DNA of 30,328 nt from Monoraphidium neglectum. Its lineage: Eukaryota > Chlorophyta > Chlorophyceae > Sphaeropleales > Selenastraceae. Location of the stretch: contig NW_014013315.1 in the NCBI RefSeq assembly GCF_000611645.1, forward strand, positions 1 through 30,328, written 5' to 3'. A program made the position numbers and the translations under genes. The notes under the pieces were generated by a model. The model made no database searches and was not told the origin of the DNA. It saw only the letters and a list, made by a program, of their open reading frames with translations. Shown piece by piece: positions 1-10,390 of the stretch. Within the stretch, counting starts at the first letter, position 1, and each line of letters begins with the position of its first letter.

Positions 1-3000
1 CATCAGAAGTACGGGGCCGGGATCAAGAGGGTGGGCGGCCGGGGCGGGGGGCACTGGGGTGGTGGGGCTTGGGGGTGCGGCGCGGGCCGCTTGACGGATA
101 TGTTTCTTGATTTTTGAGGCAGGCTGGGCGGGGCATTGGGAGCGCCATGCTTCAAGCAGATGGGTATGTTTGCAGCATCAAAACCTTCAAGTACACCTGT
201 CCATCGTTCGGCTCTGATAACTCATTGTGCCATCGTTGATCGACTGTGTTGCGGCTTGGGTCCAGCGTGCGCTGCATTTCACCTGGTTATTCAAGGCATG
301 CATGCCCACTATGGCTTCAGCATGACGCCGGATTGCTTTCTTTTGAGAATATTTGTGGCCCACCTTTCTCTCCTCACAACTGAAGTCCCAAGCCGCATCA
401 CCATCGCAAGACACGTAGCCTTCCTGCCCTCTGATCCCTCCCAGCCAACTTCCTCTCTCCTGCAACCCACAGACCACGTACCCCTGGCGCCCCTGTTGCA
501 CCCCCTCTCTGCCGCTTAGCCCCACTTCACGCCCCAACACACACAATCCCCCTACCCTATTGTATCCCCTCGCACCCTCAACCCCCCTCAAGTTTGCGAC
601 AATTCTATGACGCAACTCGCACCCAATATGGTATCCCCAGGTCGACTTGCTGGACTTCCAGCTGGACTGGCTGTTTGAGGCCCACCGCAGGCTGCAGGAC
701 GCGCGCGCCGCCGCGCGCCAGCGGCCGCTGCCGTCCGCGTTTGCCACCTTCAAGTGAGCGAGCCTTGGGGGTGTAAACAATCAGATCCCTCTCCAAGCTG
801 CCTGCCCCTTTTGTCAGGCCCGAGCCCCTGCCCGGGCCTTGCCTTGGTGCGGTGCCGGTCCCGCAAACCACCCCTCACGCGGCGCGCGGCGCGCCGGCCT
901 TGAATTGCACCTCAACCTTGTGAATCGGCCTGCGCGGCGCGGCGCGCTGGCACGCCGCGCCACCTGACCGCCTCTGCCTCACCACGTGCGCGCGAACAAA
1001 CCTGGCAGCTCCCGCTGGCCGGCCGTGGTGGCTGCGACGTCGCTGCACACCCATGACGAGCAGTGCTGGCGGCTGCGGCCCGCGCCAAACCCGGATGAGG
1101 TGATCTGGCGGGCGCTGCGACTGAGGCTCTGGGAGCGCAGGTGTGTGGGGGCCGGGGGCAGAGGCAGGGGAGAATGGGGCCAGGGCGCCGCCTGGCAGGG
1201 CTGCGGTTGGGGACGGGGTTTGTTTGGGGTAGGGGTAGTTGAGGGGTTGGGGGTCGCGCGGGGTTGGCGGCGCCGCGTCATGTAGTGTGGGGAAGCCCGC
1301 CCTCCTTTCAAGCGGGCAGGAGGGGGAGATGGCTCCTTGCCCCAGCGGATGCATTGCATGAGGATTGCCTGCACACAGCGTTGCTTTCCACCTCTGCTTG
1401 GCGCCTGAAAAATTCACATTGTCTTCATGTCCTTGGGATGTTGCATGCATCGGATATCACATCATTACCCCCAGGTCTGGCAGAGCAGCAGCCCGAACCA
1501 TCTGCGCACAAAACACACATTACGCGGCCGCGCCGCCCCCTGCTTCCTGCCCACCCGTCCCCACCCCGCCCCAGCCTGCGGCGGTACGTGACGCTGGCCG
1601 TGATCTGCGTGCTGGCGCTGTTCTATGTCATCCCCGTGGCGGCCCTGCAGGGCCTGCTGCAGGTGCGGGCTTCATACCTGCCCGTCTCACCCACCCTGGC
1701 CCTGCTGCGCACGTGTACCGGGCGGCCGTGCCCCATCGTCTTCTGCAGCCCACAATGGCAGCAGCGATCACGTATCACATGTTGAAGGAAGCATGGGCTC
1801 CTGTCAACCCATGCTCTCAACATGCCACCCTCCCATCAGCCCCGCTAGACCCCTCCCACCCCGCCCACCTGTCGCCCGCACCCGTTCGAATTCAAACGCC
1901 CCCCTACGACAGCTGGACCGGCTGCGCCAGATCCCGTTTCTCGACAAGATCCTGGACATCCCGCTCGTCCGCTCCCTCCTACTGGGCGTCCTGCCCGGCC
2001 TCGCGCTGCGGCTGTTTGTGATGCTACTGCCGCTACTGCTGTACCCGCTGAACCGGTCGGCGGGGGCGGTAAGCGAGGCGGACGTCGACTTTGACGTGTC
2101 GACGCAGTACTTTGTGTTCCAGGTGGGGGCCGGGATAATCTGATTACAGCAGCATCGCGCGGGGGCGGCATCGGTGGTGGTGGTTTGGGGGGGCGGGTGT
2201 TGAACGGGCACCTGGTTTTTGATCGGGTCTGGGGCGTAATGTGGGCTTCTTCAGGGGCATGGGGCCGGGCGACCGGGGCGAGGGCTGCTTTGAGGGAGGC
2301 GCCCCATCGCTGGCAAGTGAAGCGCCCGCCGTCGGGCCGGCGCCAACCCCATGCCCGCACGCCGCCGCGCAGCAGCTGCGCTGGTCTGGGTCCGCGGCCC
2401 CTTCTGAGGCTTCGTGCACCTTCCCCCCCTCTGCACCACGACTCAGCCCCACACGAACGATGCCATCTAACCCTGGCCCACCCAACCCACCCACCCCCCG
2501 ACCGCCGCCGTCTTCGCCCCGCCCCAGGTGCTGGCCGTGTTTGGCGCGAGCTTCATATCCGGCACGCTGTTCAACCAGGTCCAGACGTGGCTCAAGGACC
2601 CGTCACAGGTCCTCACGCTGCTCGGGACAGGTGGGCCCCAGGCAGGGCAGGCGTGGGCACCGCCCGGGCCCACGAGGGGTGCGGGGGCACGTACAAGGTG
2701 TTGCTGGCCGCTCGTCGGTTCGCCGGCGAGTCCGGGATCGTATGCTTTTACAAAGCTGCCGGAGCTGGGCAGACGATGGTTTGCCCTGCGCGCGTCTGCC
2801 TTCGCGAGAATGGCTGGTGCCGACCCCGCGCCTACCCGTCCCAACCCCTCTCCCTGCTCGCGCGTCCTCGCAGGCGTGCCCCAGACCGCCTCTTTCTTCA
2901 TCATCTGTGAGTCTTGGCTAGCCCCACCAGCTAGATAGATGCAGGCAGCCAGCCTGGGGGGGCAATCGGCCGTAGGTGGCGCCACTCATCATGAATGCGC

Positions 3001-5835
3001 GCTGCGGCATGCTGCCTTTGCGCTGCGCATGCAGAACTTGGCCATTTGCCAGGTCGCAGCCCCATGCCCGTGTGGAAACCCTCTTGGCCACCTCTGCATC
3101 CACCATCACCACCACCCTGCCCCTTTCCAACCATCACCTCCCACCCCACCACGACCCCCTGCACCTGAACCCCCGCCCCCCAGACACTCTGTTTGTCGGC
3201 CTGATCGGTCGCTCCCTCGGCCTGCTGCGGCTGTTCGGCCTCCTGATCTACGCCATCCGCTCCGCGTTCGCGGGCACGCCCCGCGCGCGCGCACGGGCGT
3301 GGCAGCTGCAGACGTGCGCGTTTGGGGGCCGCATCCCGGATCAGACCATCATCATGCTGCTGGGCATCGTGTTCAGCTGCATACAGTGAGAGCTGGGGCT
3401 GTTTTCACGCATGGGAGGGGCTGTTGGATGGGGCTGGGATGGTTTGACCGGGTAGAGAGAGCGGGATGGGATGAGGTGGGATGGTGATGCGCACGGTGCA
3501 CGCCCCTGCAACTTATTGTGGACAGTTTCATTAATCATCATTGAGCAAATTGAAGTCAGACGCAGAGCACACTCACTATCATGGTGTGTGAGATGCTTTG
3601 ATCCCCCCATGGAGGGACCGGCGCTGTTGACACTGCTGCCGCGCACACCCTGACATCCTGCCTCCACCTGCCGTCCCTCTGGGCGCCCGAATGACCCCAC
3701 CCCACCCCACCCCACCCTCCACCCCACCCCAGGCCGCTGATCCTGGTGTCCATGCTCATATTCTTCGCCATGTCCCTGCTGGTGGAGAAGTACAATTTTG
3801 TGTACGTCTTCAGGCGGCGGTTCGAGAGCGGGGGGCGCATGTGGCGGCAGGTGCGGCCGGGAGTGCGGCTCGTGTGCGTGGGTGCATGAGCATGTGCGCG
3901 CAAGCGTATGCGAATGGACACTGATGTGGGGGTCAAACGTGAGGGCTGGCTGGTGGTTTATAGGTTTTCTTGTGTGGTGTGTGCTGGGTGCCTGCATGCG
4001 GGGCCATGTGCTGAGGATCGCTTATCTCCATTGCAGGCGCCATGCGCTCTGCTGCGGTCGATGGCTTCGCCGCTAACCTGTGCGCTCTCATCGCCTTCCT
4101 GCTGTTGCAGGTGTTTGTCCAGATCATGACCGCCCTCTACATTTTCCAGGTGGGGGTGGTGAGGTCGAGGACACGGGGCCTGGGGGGACGAGCGCGAGCG
4201 GCGCTGTTTCCGCCCACACCATACCAGCAGGTCTGCACCCTGAGCTGTCCGCTTGCGAGTGTTGTTGGGCCAGAGCAAGCTGCTGAACAAGCTGCAAACC
4301 AGCTGCAAACATCCGTGGAAACCGCTGATTATTGTCCGCAGCCTACCCCCTCACTGCGCCTTCTCACCTGACCTTTCACACCTCTGCGCCACTCATGCCC
4401 ACCACCCCTTGAAAAAGCTGCATCTCCTCACCGCTCCCGCCCCCTTGCATTGCGCCAGGCCGTCATGGTCAGCCTGCTGAGCATCAAGCGGTGAGCGAAG
4501 CCGGCAGCTACCCCGGACGTGGCCCTTTCACCATGCACGCGCCAGCACAACCGCCCTGCCTTGTGCAGCCCACGCAAGGATTGCCGGCCGGCTATAAAGC
4601 CTGACCTGGTGACACCCGGGCTTCGCCAACCAAAGCTGCACAGCTCCGTTGCATGCCGTCAAGCGCTCATTCCCCCCCCTGTCCACAAAACCAACTCCGT
4701 TCCCTGCCATATTTTCACCCGCTCTTGACGTGTCCGAGCAGGTTCGTGTTTGCGCCACTGCTGGTGCCGCTGTTCCTCGTCACCGTGGTGTACCACCGCG
4801 CGGCGATGACGCTCTTCAGGCGGCCTTGGGAGACACTCAGGTGCGGCCCCACTCACACCTCCTCCCTGCCTCCTACCTGGCACCCCCCACCCCACCTGCC
4901 GCCACGCGCTTGAACTTTGAACCCAAGCAAAGGCCGGCCGGCCTCACGCGACCGCTACGTGCGCTGAAAGGCGGCACCAAATCAGCGGCCGCCGTCATGC
5001 TTCGCTGGGCGGGGGTGCGGCGCATGGTGGTGCACGCAGCATGGGAGTCGAGAGTAGCAAGCAGCTGACCACCCTTGGTTCATAAATCTTTATTGCAAAA
5101 GCATAGCATGTGCCCCGGGCACGCACGGAAGGGGCCGCTTCAGCACGCCGCGTCACTCAACTTCACTCCACCCTGTCTTGTGTGCACCTTGCCACCTTTG
5201 CCTCCCTTTCATCACCCAATCCACTCCCAAACACAGCCTGAGGGACGCGCGGGACCTGGACGAGGGTGATGAGTCAGGGGTGAGTCGTACCCTCTGACCC
5301 AAGGGGACAGCACCTTGCGTGCGGAGGGTTGCGCAGGGGCGCAAGGCGGGCCTGGACGACTTGATCGGGGAAACGGCGCAGCCAGCAGCGTGTGATGATG
5401 TGATTGGATTGGTGGGCGGCTGCGGCGTGCTTGGCGCGGGGCGTCCAGTACAAATCATCGACACTCGCGATTTTGGAACAGGTGCCTCTATGCCCATGCC
5501 CATCGTGCCGTCTGCCGTCGGCTCAGGCCCCCGCCCACCCATCCCCTCTTTCCTCCGCCGCACAGGCCCAGCTGGCAGAGCCACTGCTGCAGCATCAGGC
5601 CTCAGGCCAGCCCGACACCTTTGGCGCGGGGGTTGGCGGCGGCGCCGCCCCCGCGCCGGGCGCCATCTCGGTGGCTGCGATTGCGGCGTCGCAGTACGTC
5701 GCGCCGCCCTTCATGCCGCGCGAGCGCGAGCTGCGAGACCTGGAGGCGGAGGTCACGCGCGTTCAGCAGGCGCTCAGGGACCACAACGAGGCGGTGGAAG
5801 CCGGGGAGACGCCGCCAATGTCGTCAGACGTATGA
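1..5835 (+). CDS. OSCA/CSC1-type (DUF221) mechanosensitive/osmosensitive cation channel, 5' partial
   Basis: Exons read as 1-30, 641-753, 1009-1140, 1575-1662, 1913-2122, 2528-2630, 2874-2906, 3184-3385, 3733-3850, 4111-4149, 4459-4490, 4742-4840, 5237-5279 and 5566-5835. All phases match and give 503 residues ending in TGA. Family hallmarks appear in the expected order: the end of the cytosolic RNA-recognition-like loop (SRWPAVVAATSLHT, then PNPDEVIW), a membrane span after SLRRYVTLAV, the stretch LDRLRQIPFLDKIL, VPQTASFFIIYTLF, CIQPLILVSMLIFFAMSLLV, and the last spans (VFVQIMTALYIFQ; FAPLLVPLFLVTVVYHRAA). The first three spans and most of the cytosolic loop lie upstream of the window. The C-terminal tail, after DARDLDEGDESG, is charged and Ala/Gly-rich. 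By family knowledge this is a plasma- or organelle-membrane channel gated by membrane tension. The family call is firm; the individual channel's role is inferred. The exon at 1-30 is the least certain, although HQKYGAG fits the family's conserved HxxxG-like segment. Confidence 0.88.
31..640 (+). other. Long first visible intron of the OSCA-like gene
   Basis: Lies between the exon ending at 30 (donor GTGGGC) and the exon starting at 641 (acceptor CCCCAG). The open frames inside it have no family similarity and no matching splice phase. TGTAA at 771-775, in the following intron, is taken as incidental. Confidence 0.6.
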
Positions 5836-6293
5836 CGTCATCAGATTCCTGACAATATTCCGGCTGGCTCGGGGCTAATGCTGGTTGAGGGCATGGGAGG
5901 GCTTCATCATTGGCGGGGAGGGGTTTCTGCTGCCGCCGGGCCGAAGCAAGAAGTGGGTGTGGATGTGCATTGTGGATTGTCGCGCCTGCAGAGGGGATTT
6001 TCTGTGCACAGTTGCTGGCTGTTTGCGCAGCATGCTCCTGGGCCGCCGAAGCATGCACGTCTGTGAGTGGGGCCTCGAGTTTGTGTCAAGGCGGAGGTCG
6101 CCTGTTGTCTGCCCTCCCGTGCTTTTAGACCGTTTTTGGATTGCATGCTCCCACTTATCCATTTGTCTCGTGTGCAGGTTGTGCAAAGCTTGGGGCCTGT
6201 TGGCTTTGTTCGGCATGCTGCTCTGCTGGTGCAGCACCGTCTGCGCTGCGATGCGCTCGGGCTTTGTGTTTGACTGTACTGCTGGCCTTTATT

Positions 6294-6298
6294 TGTAA
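6294..6298 (+). terminator. TGTAA polyadenylation signal of the OSCA-like gene
   Basis: A TGTAA pentamer about 460 bases after the stop at 5833-5835. In chlorophyte algae TGTAA usually sits 10-20 bases before the poly(A) site. The preceding 5836-6293 holds no supported reading frame and is read as 3' UTR. Confidence 0.55.
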
Positions 6299-6788
6299 GC
6301 AACAAGCTTTTCGACTCCCCATTCGTCATACCCAAGTCGACAGCCGTATGTGTACACTCTGCGCACGGATCAGGGTGGGTGTGAATTGCAGGCTGATGTA
6401 GCATCGGAGACGGGTTGCCTCCGCACCCTCGTAGGGGGCGTATCAGTGTGCAAGGGTTCCCAACCAGCCTATGAAGTAGTTGAGTTTACTGCACCAGCAC
6501 CAGTGAACCGCAAAAAATCACAAAGACATTGTGGTCGATGGCATGCAAGCCCGCAAAATCGAGGCAATCAATGCCTGCTGCCACCACAAAATGCTGCCCA
6601 GTCAGCATGCGAGCTGGGAGCATGGCCGCCGCTGGCGGCGCTCGATGTCTTCGCATCAGCGCGCCAGGCGAGGAAGGGCGGGTGGAGCAATACGGGGCGG
6701 CAGCGGCCGCTCATGCAGGCGGGCGGCCCTATGGCACGGCGTCCCCCGGTGGCCGCCGGGCGGTGCCCCTCTCGGCCGTGAATGCGGC
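6299..6788. other. Tail-to-tail spacer between the OSCA-like gene and the 69-residue protein gene
   Basis: Convergent region with no reading frame that resembles a protein. It probably contains the 3' UTR of the minus-strand gene. I saw no TGTAA on the minus strand here, so that gene's cleavage site is unplaced. Confidence 0.5.
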
Positions 6789-7245
6789 TCAACGCTTGGA
6801 GGTCTTCTTCTTCTTGTCGAGGGGCGCCCTGTCCTTGGCCGCGAAGATCTGCGCGGCGGGGCGCATGGGGCATGGGCACACTGGGTGTGGCGCTCTGGGG
6901 GGAGGGGCGTTGGCTCGCGGGGGCGAGACATGATGTTGGGACAGCCGCAGCGCAAGGGCGGGACGGCGGGTGGGCAGGGTGATGTTGGTCAGCAGTGGCG
7001 TGATCGAGGGGCCTGGGAGCACGATCAGCAAGACCGCGTCGCGCGCTGCTGCCTGCTGTCCACAGGAGGTTCAGAGAGCATTGGTGGCCCCTTGCCTTCT
7101 GGGCAGCGTCGTCCCCGGGCTTGAGTGCCAGCGGCAGCAGCGCGGTCACGGCGACGGTGACGACGACCCCGATGGCGACCGCGGTGCTGATGGGCGCCTC
7201 CACGTCGCCGGGCGCGGCGAGCTGCATGAGCTCGTGGACGCCCAT
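6789..7245 (-). CDS. 69-residue single-span membrane protein with lysine-rich tail, unrecognised
   Basis: Two exons: 7245-7096 (50 codons) and 6848-6789 (19 codons plus TGA). They are joined across an intron with donor AAG|GCAAGG and acceptor CGCGCAG, a GC-AG intron in phase 0. Without this splice the frame runs on into proline-rich noise. With it the protein ends in the charged tail DKKKKTSKR. Residues 19-41 form one hydrophobic helix (ISTAVAIGVVVTVAVTALL), followed by LPLALKPGDDAAQKIF. A short acidic N-terminus, one span and a basic cytosol-like tail suggest a small endomembrane subunit, but I do not recognise the family and assign no function. The start is the first ATG of the frame, overlapping an upstream GTG. 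An upstream non-coding or coding exon cannot be excluded. Confidence 0.62.
6849..7095 (-). other. GC-AG intron in the 69-residue protein gene
   Basis: 247-base intron running 7095 to 6849 on the minus strand. The donor context AG|GCAAGG is close to the AG|GCAAGT consensus known for GC-AG introns. It joins codon AAG (Lys50) to ATC (Ile51) without phase shift. Confidence 0.55.
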
Positions 7246-7675
7246 CACGCGGCGGGTAGTCAGGGTGCGCGGGCGCGCAGGGGCCAGGCGGGACGCGCCT
7301 GTGGGGCGCGGGACAGCAGGGTGGGATCAGGCGGTGCGCCGGGACCAACCCAAGTCCGCGCCAATCGCGGCCATTGAGGCCGGAATGGTATTCAAGTAGC
7401 TTGGTGTACCTCATCAGCCCACCAATGGCAATAGAAGGGCGATGGGCCAAAAATAGAGATCTGAGATCGCCCTGGCGTTGGCTAGGGACGTCTCGGGCCG
7501 CTGCCATCAGCGACAGAAGCTACAGATAGCATCCTTAACCCTCGTTATGACCCAGCGACCGTTATGCCCATGCCCAGTCTGACGTGGGCCTCACCAGCCA
7601 CGCGTGTCGCGGCAGAACTCCGCATAGCGAGGGCCATTGTTGCAATAATCGATCTGAAAGTACAGGAGGCTATCG

Positions 7676-7680
7676 TTACA
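7676..7680 (-). terminator. TGTAA polyadenylation signal of the PRA1 gene
   Basis: Minus-strand TGTAA (7680 to 7676), about 285 bases after the PRA1 stop at 7965. The stretch 7681-7964 is read as PRA1 3' UTR. From 7246 to 7675 I see no supported gene; it should hold the promoter and 5' UTR of the 69-residue protein gene. Confidence 0.55.
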
Positions 7681-7964
7681 AAGCGGTATGGGCATTACAG
7701 CGCACAGCAAGCGCCCTCATGTTTCGCACAGCTGTCAGTGGGAGGCGGACCTGCAGAGCAGCAGCGCCACCGGGCAAGTGCGCACTGCTCTACAAAGTGT
7801 AGTCGTGACTCATATCTGTCTGGTACCCCCGCCTGCAAGTGCAAGATGGGCGTAGAGCGGTGGCGGAGACGTTTAGCAGGTGGCCGTGATGTTGCTTCTG
7901 GACACCCCAGCGCCAAACCCCTCCCAGATTTTCCCCTGCTGCTAAAGCATTCCGGCTGCGGGGC

Positions 7965-9523
7965 TCACCACACGGCTCTGAACTCTTCCCGGGCGCTCGC
8001 CAGCCGCGTTTTTAAGTTTGGCGACCGGAACGTGGCGTGCACCAGGGGCAGCGCTGTGCCTGCACGATAGGGGTCGCACGCGCAAGGTTGGCGACAGCGC
8101 AGCAGCTCGCTGGTGCATTCGACACAGCGCATGCCGGCCGCTGCGATCGGCGTCTTGCCGTCGACAAAAAGCGCCCCGCGCCACCACCACAGGTCCACTC
8201 CACCTTGGGTCGCTGCTGCCCCAGCCGCGCCTGCCCACTCCGCACGCGCGCACGGCTACCCGCTTTGCGCAGCTCAACGGCCGCTGCCATCCACCTCAAA
8301 TGCACGCCCACACGCACGCATGCACACGCGAGCACACCTGTCGGCCCTTACCTAATGCCAGCGCTCCCAGCAGCCCCAACCATGCGTGGCTGCGATACCA
8401 GAGGTACAGCGCCCCCGCCAGAGCGAGCGCCACAAACGCTGGCCGCCGCAGGAATACGATGCTCCCTCCCCTGCTGCGGCGAGAGGGGCCCCTGCAGCAA
8501 GACACGGCGAGGTGCCAAGGGGCCCGCCAGCGATCAGCTGCGGCAGGGTGGGGCCCGCCTGCTGCGCATGCGGCGTGTTGCGGCTGCCACTGCCGCCTGG
8601 CACCCCTGCTGCCCGCGGCCGCTCACCCTACGCCCAGGCTGCCTTGCGATGCGGACGACCCGAGCGACCCCCGCAGCAGCGACGCCGTGTGAGGGTGTAT
8701 CCGCCGCACCGCCCTGATGAAGGCCTCGCTATTGAAATGGGCAGGGGGGGATGGGCAGCGCGAATGGAGGACACCAACAGTTCCATTTCACATCGAATGC
8801 AATGGTCATGCCAGTCCCTGCTTGCCGCCATCAATCGGGAGCGCAAGAGTCCCTGCAGCTGCGACCGCCCCACACCATCGCTGCGCTGCTTGCCACCCCC
8901 ACGCCTCCACGTGTGGCGTGCGCTGGGCCACGCCGCTCACTTTACTGCCGCTGCAAACGGGTCGTTGAGGCACAGCAGAGCCAACAGCGCGAGCGCCGCC
9001 CCCGCCAGCCCCAGCGGCCGTCGTATGAGGAAGACCACGCAGGACAGGGCCACCAGCAAGAGGTAGTTGCTGATGTAGTAATATACTGATAAGTGTAGAG
9101 TGCCGTATGCATTCAAGAGGACGATGATTGGCAGAAAATTGTTGAGGATTGCCCATTGCTGGGTGCTGCTTGATGTGCCGCAGCTCTCCAGACAGGTTTG
9201 GCCGTGCAGGGGGACATGTGCAGTCGAGGATGGCAGACGAGCGAGAGGTGTCCACGAGCTGAAGCGTGCCTCGCCATTCTTCCTGCAAGGCACGCGCGCA
9301 CACACACGCACATGCAGCATCAACACATCAACCGGCGCATGCGCAGCAACCGGCGTCGCGGATCCTGCACCACACCGTTGCACTTTAGCCGCGAAGTCCA
9401 TTTGATCTGGTTCTTGGGGACTGTGAAGGACGAGAAGAATTCTAACGCTGCCCGCGGAGCTTTCAACTCGACCTCCCGCAACGCGTCCCAGAGCTCCTCT
9501 GGCGTAACGTTACCCCAGTCCAT
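7965..9523 (-). CDS. PRA1: PRA1 family protein (plant A-class type, prenylated Rab acceptor)
   Basis: Five exons on the minus strand: 9523-9376, 9085-8941, 8728-8627, 8473-8352 and 8059-7965. Phases match throughout and give 203 residues. The N-terminus (MDWGNVTPEELWDALREVE, then FTVPKNQIKWTSRLKCN) and the C-terminus (HATFRSPNLKTRL, EEFRAVW) match what I remember of land-plant PRA1.A proteins, which are about 210 residues long. The membrane core comprises residues 50-90 (YYYISNYLLLVALSCVVFLI, RRPLGLAG, ALLCLNDPFA) and 141-172 (AFVALALAGALYLWYRSHAW, then LGLLGALAL), two paired hydrophobic segments as in the PRA1 fold. The family acts on ER/Golgi/endosome membranes, binding prenylated Rab GTPases and aiding vesicle traffic. 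The last coding bases form TG|GTGAGC, which could also be a splice donor, so a few extra C-terminal residues are possible. Exon 4 could begin three bases later. Confidence 0.88.
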
Positions 9524-9583
9524 CGCCTAAGAGACTACAAGTTCTCTATTGTCTTGGGTAGGGAGGAAGCTCTAGTATGGCGA

Positions 9584-9588
9584 TTACA
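9584..9588 (-). terminator. TGTAA polyadenylation signal of the glutamine-rich protein gene
   Basis: Minus-strand TGTAA (9588 to 9584), about 500 bases after the stop at 10091 and only about 60 bases before the ATG of the PRA1 gene on the same strand. This leaves a very short head-to-tail spacer that must hold the PRA1 promoter, unless the two transcripts overlap. Confidence 0.45.
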
Positions 9589-10090
9589 TCTGTAGTGATC
9601 TTATGGTGGGTGGACGCTGCGCAATCAGTGCTTGTAGTCAAGGACTGCATATGTAGGGATATGATGTCAGTCAAGGGCGCTTCACTGTGACTTGACTCAA
9701 CCGATTTTGTGCGGTAACTTCTTCAGGCCCCCCAGTGACATGTTGCTGACGTGCACGGCCAGCTCACCAGCGCGACACTGGTAGGCAACACGAGACTAGC
9801 TCTAGTCTGTGACTGCGTGCGCCACCAGCTCGGCGTTGTGTCAGTCGCAAAGACTGACAGCCTGGCTTGCTGTTGGGCGATCATGTGGCCATGGCCTTGG
9901 AGCAAGCATATGAACATGGGGTGCTGCGTGTTGTTGCTCGCACCAGCTGCTCTCAATGATGCCTTTGCATGTGACCGCCTGTTGATGCTGTTACTTGCAG
10001 TATTCAGCCAATGGATAGTATTGTTTCATTGGAATGTGCTTGCAAGAGCGGATATTGGGAGTTGCACTGTCGACGAAGGCCATGGGGCAG
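9589..10090 (-). other. Probable 3' UTR of the glutamine-rich protein gene
   Basis: About 500 bases, noticeably less GC-rich than the flanking exons, with no protein-like frame on either strand. It lies between the stop at 10091 and the TGTAA at 9584-9588. Confidence 0.5.
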
Positions 10091-10333
10091 TCACAGTCGG
10101 TGGAAGCACTCGCTGCCACCTGCACAAGGCATGGAAGCGATAGTGATCTTGACTGGACAGCTGCTCATCAGCTCCACAGACCGAGGTCGCCAGCTACCAA
10201 AGCCTGCGCTCCCTGGCCGCCGGGGTCGCCAGGCTGCTGCATCCCCGTTGGGCGGGGAATTGGCGGAAGCACGCGAGTTGCAAGTGCTGCCTTGTGCGAG
10301 TGTCCGCCGGCCGCCAGCTCCGGGCGAACCGCC

Positions 10334-10390
<57 letters not shown>

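Noticed and set aside
771..775. TGTAA near the left edge as a polyadenylation signal
   Set aside because: It lies inside an intron of the OSCA-like gene, between two exons that join in phase.
136..780. Open frames of 127 (+) and 197 (-) codons near the left edge
   Set aside because: They lie in the first visible OSCA intron or antisense to its exon, have no family similarity, and change composition across splice sites.
9751..10143. 130-codon plus-strand frame opposite the end of the glutamine-rich gene
   Set aside because: No family similarity and Cys/Trp-rich. It lies in the region read as 3' UTR of the opposite strand.
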